Shown: positions 1-5,963 of the stretch, piece after piece | Position numbering within the stretch: position 1 is the stretch's first letter | Layout of the letters: the number at the start of each line of letters is the position of its first letter | Translations under genes and position numbers: made by a program | Assembly (NCBI GenBank): GCA_002733485.1 | Contig: NVVU01000071.1 | Location: 1-5,963, forward strand | Source: Robiginitomaculum sp. | GTDB taxonomy: Bacteria > Pseudomonadota > Alphaproteobacteria > Caulobacterales > Maricaulaceae | Reading direction: 5' to 3' | DNA: 5,963 bases | Notes under the pieces: model-generated | What the model was told of the DNA's origin: nothing | Database searches by the model: none | What the model saw: the letters and a program-made list of their open reading frames with translations, nothing else

Positions 1-31
1 GCTCATCGGATAGCCAAAAATAACGCCTCAT
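1..31 (-). CDS. IS5-family transposase, N-terminal fragment (runs off window)
   Basis: Only the first ten codons are in the window; they read MRRYFWLSDE, and the next codon begins with C, compatible with Gln. This resembles the start of many IS5-family (IS427-like) transposases, which commonly open with an R-Y-x-LS-[DE]-EQ pattern followed by a DDE nuclease domain; that domain would lie outside the window. A good Shine-Dalgarno sequence, GGAGG (plus-strand 41-45), sits 9 bases upstream of the ATG and supports this start. An overlapping reading from the ATG at 47 stops after 14 codons and looks spurious. The family call rests on recalled sequence patterns over ten residues, so it is tentative. 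Whether the full transposase is intact cannot be seen. Confidence 0.5.
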   Translation of the reverse strand, partial: MRRYFWLSDE

Positions 32-96
32 GCTCCAAAACCTCCATGATAAATCACAAGACATTGAATCAGTTATAGGTTAATGAGTTCTGACCC
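1..96 (-). mobile_element. Probable terminal segment of an IS5-like insertion sequence
   Basis: Upstream of the putative transposase start, the minus strand reads CTA followed by GGGTCAGAACTCATTAA (positions 96 down to 80). The spacing of about 50-65 bases from the transposase ATG and the GGG-initial end fit an IS5-family terminus. The flanking CTAG (96-99 on the plus strand) fits the TA or YTAR target preference known for the IS427 subgroup. The matching terminal repeat at the other end is outside the window, so the boundary is inferred, not demonstrated. Confidence 0.35.
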
Positions 97-168
97 TAGC
101 ATTGATTGAGATGGCGCCGCCAACTTGGCACCGCCTGTTCGCCGGGCCGGTAGTTTTTTATGAAGTAT
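97..168. other. Non-coding spacer between IS edge and carboxylase operon 3' end
   Basis: These 72 bases hold no plausible gene. On the minus strand, just beyond the last operon gene, a possible 6-bp stem (plus-strand GGCGCC at 113-118 with GGCACC at 127-132, one G-U pair in RNA, 8-base loop) could form. No U-run follows it in that direction, so it is not a convincing intrinsic terminator. A run of six T (plus strand 154-159) follows a GC-rich stretch but lacks a good stem. The operon terminator therefore remains unidentified. Confidence 0.3.
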
Positions 169-2178
169 CTATTTCCGGGAATTCCCATCCGCTTCTTCTA
201 TCTCAATCAACACGGAATTGGCGGCGATTTGTGTGCCCGGTTTGGCGTGAACGGCCTTGATGGTGCCACTAATGCCGGCGCACAATTCATGCTGCATTTT
301 CATCGCCTCCAATATGGCCAGTGGCGCGCCTTTGCGGACCTGATCGCCGGGCTTGACCATGACCTTGCTAAGGAGGCCATGCATAGGGGCGATCACCGAT
401 CCGCTATCCACCGTCTTTTGCGATGAGGCCACTAGTGCACATAGGTTTTGCACGTGCAATTCGCGGCCCTTGATCGACAAGGACAAGCGCGCACCTGTCT
501 GATGAAAAGCCAGTTTTTTCTGACGCCCATTAATTTCCAGCACCGCCTTGTGGCCGCGTATATCCAAAATGCGAATATGGGCGACCGCCTCGTCTTGTCC
601 GCGCACTTCGTAGGCATCCGGTCCTTTGGGGGTCAAAAACAGATCCAGTTTCTCTTCCCCCACAGCAAAGGAGTATGGCGTGGATATCGGCGTGGCGCTG
701 GCCCAGTTATTAAGGGCCGGGACCATGGAAATGGTCGCATCCAGCGCCCGGTTGCGAGCACGATCAAACAAGAGCACCGCTGCTATGGCGGCCTCGGCAA
801 AGCTCAGCGGCGCCGGGGTCAGAGCGTTTTTGTCAAAGTGCGTTTCAATAAAGCCGGTATCGACTTTGCCCTGCACAAAATCCGGTGTTTCCAGCGCGCG
901 GATCAAAAAATTCTTATTAGTGGCAGGGCCAAAAATATGCGTGTTCTTCAAGGCCCGGACCAGTTTTTGCCGGGCACCTTCGCGGGTTTTGCCATGGGCG
1001 ATAATTTTGGCCATCAGCGGGTCATAAAAAGGGGTAATCTCGCTGCCACTTCGGATGCCGGTATCAGTGCGAATGCCGCCGCCCCGCATGGGTCGCCACA
1101 GGGCGATTTTGCCACTGGCGGGCAGGAAATCCTGCGCCGGGTCTTCGGCATAAAGGCGTGCCTCTATGGCATGGCCGCTCATCTTTATATCGTCTTGCGT
1201 GAAACTCAGGGCCTCGCCCTTGGCAATGCGGATTTGCAGGGCCACCAGATCCAGCCCGGTGATCATTTCGGTGACCGGATGTTCTACCTGCAAACGGGTA
1301 TTCATTTCCAGAAAATAAAAATCACCGGCAGGGTCCAGCAAAAACTCAATCGTGCCTGCGCCCACATAGTCAATATCCTGGGCCGCCCTGACCGCCACCG
1401 CGCCCATGGCTTCGGACAATTCAGACGTCAGGCCGGGGGCCGGGGCCTCTTCGATGACCTTCTGGTGGCGGCGTTGCACCGAACAATCGCGGGTGCCCAG
1501 ATGCACAATATTGCCATGACCATCGGCGAGGATTTGCACCTCAATATGGCGGGCCTGCATTAGGGCACGTTCCAGAATAAGCGCTCCTTCGCCAAAGGCA
1601 TTTTCCGCTTCGCTTCGCGCGGTGCCAAGGGCGGCTTTCAGCGCGCTTTCCTGATTGACCAGACGCATGCCCCGTCCCCCGCCGCCGGCGGCAGCCTTGA
1701 TCATAATGGGATAGCCAATGTCTTTGGCGGCCTTAATCAGGGCGTCATCACTTTGCGCTTCACCCTGATAGCCGGGAATGCAGGCAATACCGGCTTTGAT
1801 CATGGCGCGTTTGGCCTTGGCCTTATCGCCCATCAGTTCAATCGCAGTCGCCGAGGGGCCGACAAAAATCAGACCCGCTTGTTTGCAAGCCGTGGCAAAG
1901 GGCGCATTTTCAGACAAAAACCCATAACCCGGGTGGATCATAGCCGCGCCGGAATCTCGCGCGGCGGCCAGCACTCGTGCGCTATCCAGATAGGATTGCG
2001 CCGCCGGGGCCGGACCAAGCCGGACCGCTTCATCGGCAGCCCTCACATGGGGAGAATCCCTGTCGGCATCGGAATAGACCGCAATGGTGCGCAGACCCAA
2101 TGCTTTGGCGCTGCGGATGATTCGGCAGGCAATTTCGCCGCGATTGGCAATCAGAATGCTGTTCATTTGCGTGCTCAT
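169..2178 (-). CDS. Acyl-CoA carboxylase alpha subunit (biotin carboxylase + biotin carrier), geranyl-/methylcrotonyl-CoA carboxylase type
   Basis: This 669-residue subunit would use ATP and bicarbonate to carboxylate its own biotin in the cytoplasm, for transfer by the beta subunit encoded just upstream. Residues 6-115 form the biotin carboxylase N-domain (IANRGEIACRI, HPGYGFLSEN). The ATP-grasp region follows, with the glycine-rich loop AAAGGGGRGM (162-171), QRRHQKVIEEAPAP (235-248), metal/catalytic residues E278, E291, N293 and R295, and RLQVEHPVTE (295-304). The C-domain contains GHAIEARLYAEDP (335-347; R341 matches the catalytic Arg of this family). A poorly conserved BT-like linker spans about 455-585. 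The biotinyl carrier domain contains EAMKM, with K627 the predicted biotinylated lysine, 42 residues from the C-terminus. Length is as expected for MCC/GCC alpha. The start at 2178 is preceded by GGGGGCGG; Met5 (2166) is an alternative. Geranyl-CoA carboxylase (AtuF-like) and MCC (LiuD-like) cannot be separated from this subunit alone. Confidence 0.93.
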   Translation of the reverse strand: MSTQMNSILIANRGEIACRIIRSAKALGLRTIAVYSDADRDSPHVRAADEAVRLGPAPAAQSYLDSARVLAAARDSGAAMIHPGYGFLSENAPFATACKQAGLIFVGPSATAIELMGDKAKAKRAMIKAGIACIPGYQGEAQSDDALIKAAKDIGYPIMIKAAAGGGGRGMRLVNQESALKAALGTARSEAENAFGEGALILERALMQARHIEVQILADGHGNIVHLGTRDCSVQRRHQKVIEEAPAPGLTSELSEAMGAVAVRAAQDIDYVGAGTIEFLLDPAGDFYFLEMNTRLQVEHPVTEMITGLDLVALQIRIAKGEALSFTQDDIKMSGHAIEARLYAEDPAQDFLPASGKIALWRPMRGGGIRTDTGIRSGSEITPFYDPLMAKIIAHGKTREGARQKLVRALKNTHIFGPATNKNFLIRALETPDFVQGKVDTGFIETHFDKNALTPAPLSFAEAAIAAVLLFDRARNRALDATISMVPALNNWASATPISTPYSFAVGEEKLDLFLTPKGPDAYEVRGQDEAVAHIRILDIRGHKAVLEINGRQKKLAFHQTGARLSLSIKGRELHVQNLCALVASSQKTVDSGSVIAPMHGLLSKVMVKPGDQVRKGAPLAILEAMKMQHELCAGISGTIKAVHAKPGTQIAANSVLIEIEEADGNSRK

Positions 2179-2190
2179 ATCCGCCCCCTA
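2179..2190 (-). promoter_or_regulatory. Ribosome binding site for the alpha subunit, overlapping the beta subunit stop
   Basis: On the minus strand the beta-subunit stop TAG (2190-2188) runs directly into GGGGCGGAT and then the ATG at 2178. The purine-rich GGGGGCGG is the best Shine-Dalgarno-like sequence near either candidate start and favours Met1 over Met5. Its overlap with the stop codon suggests that termination on the beta gene feeds initiation on the alpha gene, which would help match subunit amounts for an alpha6-beta6 complex. Confidence 0.5.
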
Positions 2191-3810
2191 CAACCGTGCA
2201 ATGCCAAAACTGTTGGGTTTGACGTCGCGGTGGCGGGCCTCCCATACGGTGGCGAGGAAAAAGCCAAGGCTCTGGCGGGTCTGGCGCGGGTCGATCATGC
2301 CATCATCCAGACAATGGCCCGAGGTGTAAAACGCTCCGGATTGGCTATTAAAATGATGCGCCAGCATTTTGCCATGCTCGGCCATCTGGTCCGCATCAAA
2401 GGGCACACCAGCCTTGGCGGCCCCGGCCTCGGCAACAATGGACATCACTTGCGCCGCCTGTTCGCCGCCCATGACCCCCATGGACGCATTGGGCCAGGTG
2501 ACACAAAAATCCGGCTCGAACCCGCGCCCGCACATGCCGTAATTACCCGCGCCATAACTGGCCCCGATCATGAAAGTGATGCGCGGCACGCTGGTGTTGG
2601 TCATCGCCTGGATCATTTTTGATCCATGTTTGATCATGCCCGCCTGCTCATAGGCTTTGCCGACCAGATAGCCGGTGGTATTTTGCAAAAACACAAGGGG
2701 AATGTCGGCCTGATCGCAAAGCTGGATAAACTGGGCCGCCTTGGTCGCCCCGTCCGGGTCAATCGGGCCGTTATTGCCAATTATGCCGCACGGCAGGCCA
2801 TAGACACTGGCCTGCACACACACGGTAGAGACGCCGTATCGCGGCTTGAAATCGCTAAAGTCCGAGCCATCGACAAGGCGCGCCATCACTTCGCGCACAT
2901 CATAGGGCTTGCGATAATCCATCGGCACAATGCCAAAAATCTCGTCCGCATCATAAAGCGGTTCGGCAAAACCGTGCGCGGGCAAAGGCGAACAGCGATC
3001 ATTCCAGCCAAGGCGCGATACCACTTCGCGGGCCAGCAACACCCCTTCGCCATCATCTTCGGCCAGATATTCGGCAAGACCCGAAACGCTGGCGTGCATC
3101 ATCGCCCCGCCCAGCTCTTCTTCGGTGGCAATCTCGCCGGTGGCGGCTTTCAACAGCGGTGGCCCGGCCAGAAATGCCTTGCCCCGCCCCTTGACCGCAA
3201 TCACATAATCCGATAGCCCGGGCATATAGGCACCGCCCGCCGTGGACGAGCCATGCAGCACCGAAATGACCGGCAGGCCGGCTTTGCTGAGCCGGGCCAG
3301 ATTGCCAAACAGCGCCCCGCCAGCGACAAATCCCTCAACCGTATAGTTCAGAAGATCGCCGCCCGCGCTTTCCACCAGATGGATGAAAGGCAGGTTTTGT
3401 TGCAGGGCGATCTCTTGCGCCCGGCGCAGGCGATAGCCCCCGGCGGTGGTCATCGAGCCAGCCTTGATGCCGCTATCATCGGTAACAATGGCGCATCGAA
3501 CGCCGTTAATGAAGCCGATCCCGGCCATGATAGTTGACCCGGGGATGGACTTTTCTTCCTCCGTGGTATCCACCAGATAACCGGCAATATTGCCCACTTC
3601 AAAATACGGCATGCCCGGATCCAGCAGCCGCGCCAGACGCTCGCGGGGCAGCAATTGTCCCCGGGCCGCAAAGCGATCTTTGCGCTTGGCTGATCTCGCA
3701 GGCGCGCGGGCGTTCAGCTCAGATAGCTTGTCCACCAGCGCCGTCATGTCGGCATGGTTCTGCTTAAAAGCCTCGGATTGCGTATCAATGGTGGAGCAAA
3801 AAACCGTCAT
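2188..3810 (-). CDS. Acyl-CoA carboxylase beta subunit (carboxyltransferase), geranyl-CoA carboxylase-like
   Basis: This 540-residue carboxyltransferase would move the carboxyl group from carboxybiotin to an enoyl-CoA; it belongs to the propionyl/methylcrotonyl/geranyl-CoA carboxylase beta family and has the usual length. The N-half has RERLARLLDPG (56-66), VESAGGDLL (146-154) and the oxyanion-type loop STAGGAYMPGLSDY (189-202), then FLAGPPLLKAATGE (213-226). The C-half has GIIGNNGPI (342-350), FLQNTTGYLVG (374-384), the second loop GASYGAGNYGMCGR (416-429) and VMGGEQAA (446-453). Residue 169 is Gly in FGN; methylcrotonyl-CoA carboxylases carry a bulky aromatic here (F-[FY]-N), and that Gly/Phe difference is reported to set geranyl- versus methylcrotonyl-CoA preference. 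The start codon overlaps the upstream stop as ATGA (3807-3810) and has no strong Shine-Dalgarno sequence, so translational coupling is likely. The carboxylase call is firm; the geranyl-CoA assignment is an inference. Confidence 0.92.
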   Translation of the reverse strand: MTVFCSTIDTQSEAFKQNHADMTALVDKLSELNARAPARSAKRKDRFAARGQLLPRERLARLLDPGMPYFEVGNIAGYLVDTTEEEKSIPGSTIMAGIGFINGVRCAIVTDDSGIKAGSMTTAGGYRLRRAQEIALQQNLPFIHLVESAGGDLLNYTVEGFVAGGALFGNLARLSKAGLPVISVLHGSSTAGGAYMPGLSDYVIAVKGRGKAFLAGPPLLKAATGEIATEEELGGAMMHASVSGLAEYLAEDDGEGVLLAREVVSRLGWNDRCSPLPAHGFAEPLYDADEIFGIVPMDYRKPYDVREVMARLVDGSDFSDFKPRYGVSTVCVQASVYGLPCGIIGNNGPIDPDGATKAAQFIQLCDQADIPLVFLQNTTGYLVGKAYEQAGMIKHGSKMIQAMTNTSVPRITFMIGASYGAGNYGMCGRGFEPDFCVTWPNASMGVMGGEQAAQVMSIVAEAGAAKAGVPFDADQMAEHGKMLAHHFNSQSGAFYTSGHCLDDGMIDPRQTRQSLGFFLATVWEARHRDVKPNSFGIARL

Positions 3811-5624
3811 GTCAGCGTCTTTGCCAGTGTTTGAGGAATGGAAACGGGGTGGGCCAGCAGAATTTGCGCATAGCCCTTGCCCTGTGGGTCATTACGGATC
3901 GAGGCCATGCCGCCGCCGCCCAGCACATGATCAATCAGAAAATTGATCCCCGGCAGGCCCGGCATAAAAAAGCGCTGCACGGACGCCGCTTTGTTCTTGC
4001 CGTCGATAAAGTGTGCAAAGCGCAACGCTACGGCCTGTTCGTCCAGCGCCGCCCAGATATAGGGCATAAAGGCCGCATCACGGGCAATAATGCCAATATT
4101 GGCCTTATCGCCCTTATCGCCAGAGCGCCCATAGGCCAGTGTGATCAGCGGTACGTCACGCATGGCCTCCGTGCTGTTGGGCAGAGCGGGTGGAGCGGGG
4201 CGATGGATGCTGGCCGGATCAAAGGCGGTGTCTGTTTTGCTCGTGAAGGCCTGCATCTGACCATCTACGTCAATCTGGATGCTGATATCCGCCTTGGGGG
4301 TGAGATATGAGAACAGGCGCACCACCGGCGAAGGCTTGGGCCGCCCCCCGGCAAAGCCGCTAAGCCCCGGCGGGGAAGCCAGACCCAGCCCCACGCTTTC
4401 TTTCAAAAGCAAGCCAACGCCCATGGCGTCCGGGTGCCGCGCGGCGATTTTCAGCACTACTTCGCGGGGCGCGTCGGTATTGGCATAATCGCCAAACTGG
4501 CTCTCTGCCCCGATCACTTCCACACTGGTTTCGGTAAAATCACCCAGATTGAATTTGCGCAAAATAGCATTGGTGCGCGCAAAGGCGGCTTTGGCCATGG
4601 CGCGTGCTTTTTTATCGGCATCAAAGCCATAATAGCTCATCATCAGGCCAGCGCGAAAACCATCGGCCCAGGTCAGCGAAGTTTTATACGTGTCTGGCGG
4701 TGCATAGCCCTTGGCGGGGGAAACCGAGACGCAATGCTCGCTTTCCTGATGCACTGTCACGCCAGAAAAATCACACACCACATCGGGCAATTTGTAAGCC
4801 TGCGGATCGCCAATCTCGTAGACCAATTGTTCGGACACCGTGCCTAAACTGACCAGACCGCCGGTGCTTTTGGCTTTGGTGACGCTAAACGCGCCATCCT
4901 GGGAAATATTCGCAATGGGATAGCCGATATTGGCAATGTCAGGCACCTTATCCCAATCGGTGAAATTGCCCCCGGTGGCCTGCGGCCCGCATTCCAGTAT
5001 ATGCCCGGCCAGAGAGCCACTGGCCAACAGGTCATAATCATCCGCCGTCCAGCCAAAGGCATGGATACAGGCCCCCAGCGTGACCGCGCTATCGACGCAG
5101 CGCCCGGTGATAACAATATCGGCCCCCGCATCCAGCGCCGCCGCAATGGGAAAGGCCCCCAGATACGCATTGATGCTGGCGATTTTTTCTGGCTCAGGAA
5201 AGGCATCTTTGGTGAACATTTCATCAGGCGCGCGCGTTGTGATGATCTCTTTTTGCGCCATCAGATCATCGCCAGTAATCACCGCCACTTTCAGGTCCAG
5301 CCCGGCCTCGGTAATCAGGGCACGCACCGCCGCTGCGCAGGCGGTGGGGTTGATGCCCCCCGCATTGGAGATGATCTTTACCCCGGCGCTGGCAATGGAT
5401 TTCAAATTGGGTTTGATGACGGCAGAGACAAAATCACTGGCATAACCGCCATCCGGGGATTTGGCCTTGGCCCGGGCCATGACCGACATGGTGATCTCAG
5501 CTAGATAATCATAGACGATATAGTCCAGCCCCCCTTCGCGCAAAAATTGCGGCGTGGCCATGGCGCTTTCGCCCCAATAGCCGCTGGCCCCGCCAATGCG
5601 GATGCTATCCGGCCTGGCGTTCAT
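3807..5624 (-). CDS. AtuA-family protein (DUF1446 plus C-terminal AtuA-like ferredoxin-fold domain)
   Basis: The first gene of the operon encodes 605 residues, about the size of Pseudomonas AtuA, a protein from acyclic terpene (citronellol/geraniol) catabolism whose biochemical activity I do not know to be established. The DUF1446 region covers about 7-455: RIGGASGYWGES (9-20), SNAGGINP (86-93), GADIVITGRCVDSA (167-180), ECGPQATGGNFTDW (211-224) and KTSLTWADGF (314-323). A Pro-rich linker (about 468-485) leads to the AtuA-like C-terminal domain (about 491-595) with YGRSGDKGDKANIG (498-511). The fused form is common; some bacteria split the two parts. No signal peptide or membrane segment is evident, so it is probably cytoplasmic. 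The open frame extends upstream to 5855, but that extension lacks family similarity and overlaps the divergent gene; the ATG at 5624 has GAGG 8 bases upstream and fits the family N-terminus. Position beside both carboxylase subunits suggests it acts on a substrate or product of the carboxylation. Confidence 0.9.
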   Translation of the reverse strand: MNARPDSIRIGGASGYWGESAMATPQFLREGGLDYIVYDYLAEITMSVMARAKAKSPDGGYASDFVSAVIKPNLKSIASAGVKIISNAGGINPTACAAAVRALITEAGLDLKVAVITGDDLMAQKEIITTRAPDEMFTKDAFPEPEKIASINAYLGAFPIAAALDAGADIVITGRCVDSAVTLGACIHAFGWTADDYDLLASGSLAGHILECGPQATGGNFTDWDKVPDIANIGYPIANISQDGAFSVTKAKSTGGLVSLGTVSEQLVYEIGDPQAYKLPDVVCDFSGVTVHQESEHCVSVSPAKGYAPPDTYKTSLTWADGFRAGLMMSYYGFDADKKARAMAKAAFARTNAILRKFNLGDFTETSVEVIGAESQFGDYANTDAPREVVLKIAARHPDAMGVGLLLKESVGLGLASPPGLSGFAGGRPKPSPVVRLFSYLTPKADISIQIDVDGQMQAFTSKTDTAFDPASIHRPAPPALPNSTEAMRDVPLITLAYGRSGDKGDKANIGIIARDAAFMPYIWAALDEQAVALRFAHFIDGKNKAASVQRFFMPGLPGINFLIDHVLGGGGMASIRNDPQGKGYAQILLAHPVSIPQTLAKTLT

Positions 5625-5632
5625 GACGTGTG

Positions 5633-5636
5633 CCTC
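5633..5636 (-). promoter_or_regulatory. Ribosome binding site deciding the AtuA-family start
   Basis: The minus strand carries GAGG here, 8 bases before the ATG at 5624. This is what picks that start over the much longer open frame reaching to 5855. Confidence 0.6.
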
Positions 5637-5650
5637 GTTTCCGAAATAAG

Positions 5651-5660
5651 TTTGATCAAA
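5651..5660. promoter_or_regulatory. Perfect 10-bp palindrome, candidate operator
   Basis: TTTGATCAAA is fully self-complementary and lies 27 bases from the AtuA-family ATG and about 74 bases from the preferred dehydrogenase start. A dimeric repressor of the TetR or similar type could bind such a site, and divergent catabolic promoters are often controlled this way. It does not have the spacing of an FNR/CRP site (two half-sites separated by four bases). A palindrome of this size can also occur by chance in AT-rich DNA, so the operator role is a guess. Confidence 0.35.
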
Positions 5661-5733
5661 ATAATTCCATTTGTCGTAAATATGTTTAGGCTTGCGCCTG
5701 TATCCAGTGATGATGAAACACGATGGGGTTTTG

Positions 5734-5963
5734 ATGGGCAAGGTTAATCCGCAAGAACTTGACGAATTTACCAAAGAGGCGGACGCATGGTTTGCCGCCA
5801 ACGTCAATCCTGATCCGGGCTTTATGATGCCGTTGACCTTTATGGAGGTCGGCACCGATCAGCAATTTGAATTTTTGCGTGACTGGCAAAACAAGGTCTA
5901 TGAGGCCGGTTATCTGGGGGCCGCATGGCCCAGCGAATATGGCGGCGGCGGGCTGGATCAGGC
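5734..5963 (+). CDS. Acyl-CoA dehydrogenase, N-terminal part (cut by window end)
   Basis: Seventy-six complete codons are visible. They look like the helical N-terminal domain of an acyl-CoA dehydrogenase: FLRDWQNKVYEAGYLGAAWP (about 45-64) followed by SEYGGGGLDQ, matching the family's W-x(n)-L-x-[EA]-AG-[WY]-x(n)-WP-x-EYGG pattern. Such flavoproteins oxidise an acyl-CoA to the 2-enoyl-CoA and pass electrons to electron-transfer flavoprotein. The FAD-binding residues and the catalytic base lie beyond the window. The start at 5734 has GGGG five bases upstream; in-frame GTG/ATG/ATG codons at 5707, 5710 and 5713 would add seven to nine residues but lack a clear ribosome site. Divergent placement next to an AtuA-type carboxylase operon suggests it supplies the unsaturated acyl-CoA for carboxylation, like AtuD/LiuA, but chain-length specificity cannot be read from this fragment. 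Confidence 0.85.
   Translation, partial: MGKVNPQELDEFTKEADAWFAANVNPDPGFMMPLTFMEVGTDQQFEFLRDWQNKVYEAGYLGAAWPSEYGGGGLDQ

Larger units (their letters stand above)
5625..5733. promoter_or_regulatory. Divergent promoter/operator region
   Basis: This 109-bp gap separates the minus-strand carboxylase operon from the plus-strand acyl-CoA dehydrogenase gene, so promoters for both should lie here. Its left two-thirds are clearly AT-richer than the flanking genes. AT-rich elements such as TAAATAT (5677-5683) and TTGATC (5652-5657) are present, but no pair with good -35/-10 match and 16-18 base spacing stands out on either strand, so individual promoters are not assigned. Two short symmetric elements, at 5651-5660 and 5688-5699, are candidate regulator sites. 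A shared regulator controlling both transcripts is plausible from the layout, but no regulator gene is in the window. Confidence 0.55.

Noticed and set aside
3..47. Small minus-strand frame starting at the ATG at 47
   Set aside because: It stops after 14 codons, and its start overlaps the Shine-Dalgarno sequence of the more plausible transposase start at 31.
113..132. Stem-loop GGCGCC/GGCACC as an intrinsic terminator of the operon
   Set aside because: The stem is only 6 bp with one wobble pair, and no U-run follows it in the direction of operon transcription.
141..159. GC-rich stretch plus six T on the plus strand as a terminator for a convergent gene
   Set aside because: No stem longer than about 4 bp can be formed immediately before the T-run, and no plus-strand gene ends here.
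448..1563. Long open frame of 371 codons on the plus strand inside the alpha-subunit gene
   Set aside because: It is antisense to a well-conserved biotin carboxylase, its translation shows no recognisable domain, and GC-rich coding DNA often leaves the opposite strand open.
1753..2622. Open frame of 289 codons on the plus strand spanning the alpha/beta junction
   Set aside because: It is antisense to two real genes, is rich in Gly, Arg and His as expected for reverse-strand translation, and shows no domain.
2626..3216. Plus-strand open frame of 196 codons within the carboxyltransferase gene
   Set aside because: It lies entirely opposite conserved carboxyltransferase motifs and has no family resemblance.
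5651..5660. FNR/CRP-type binding site
   Set aside because: The half-sites TTGAT and ATCAA overlap in the palindrome instead of being separated by four bases as an FNR-type site requires.
5625..5855. N-terminal extension of the AtuA-family frame upstream to 5855
   Set aside because: The extra 77 residues do not resemble the family, would cover the divergent promoter region and the dehydrogenase start, and the ATG at 5624 has a well-placed GAGG.

Overview
The window reads as part of a bacterial gene cluster for carboxylating a branched or acyclic acyl-CoA. It most resembles the acyclic-terpene (Atu) and leucine (Liu) type clusters of Proteobacteria. The DNA is moderately GC-rich. The carboxylase sequences and a probable IS5-type transposase start at the left edge suggest a proteobacterium, possibly an alphaproteobacterium; this is an impression only, because no rRNA or other marker gene is present.

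Layout from left to right: (1) positions 1-96 look like the end of an IS5-family insertion sequence whose transposase begins at 31 on the minus strand and runs off the window. (2) Positions 97-168 are a short non-coding stretch. (3) A three-gene minus-strand operon fills 169-5624. It is transcribed from right to left as an AtuA-family protein (DUF1446, 3807-5624), the carboxyltransferase (beta) subunit of a biotin-dependent acyl-CoA carboxylase (2188-3810), and the biotin carboxylase/biotin carrier (alpha) subunit (169-2178). The first two genes overlap by 4 bases (ATGA) and the next pair is 9 bases apart, so co-translation is likely. (4) A 109-bp AT-rich divergent intergenic region (5625-5733) carries a perfect 10-bp palindrome. 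(5) A plus-strand acyl-CoA dehydrogenase gene begins at about 5734 and is cut by the window end.

How the genes fit together: an acyl-CoA dehydrogenase would introduce the alpha,beta double bond. The alpha subunit would carboxylate its own biotin using ATP and bicarbonate, and the beta subunit would pass the carboxyl group to the gamma carbon of a 3-methyl-2-enoyl-CoA. AtuA is genetically tied to this chemistry, but I know of no established biochemical role for it. The carboxyltransferase has a glycine where 3-methylcrotonyl-CoA carboxylases have a bulky aromatic residue. This favours a geranyl-CoA-like, long-chain substrate over methylcrotonyl-CoA.

I see no CRISPR array, RNA gene, phage gene or clearly novel system. 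The points most worth a second look are the substrate-determining glycine, the AtuA protein, the palindrome between the divergent genes, and the insertion-sequence edge next to the operon's 3' end.
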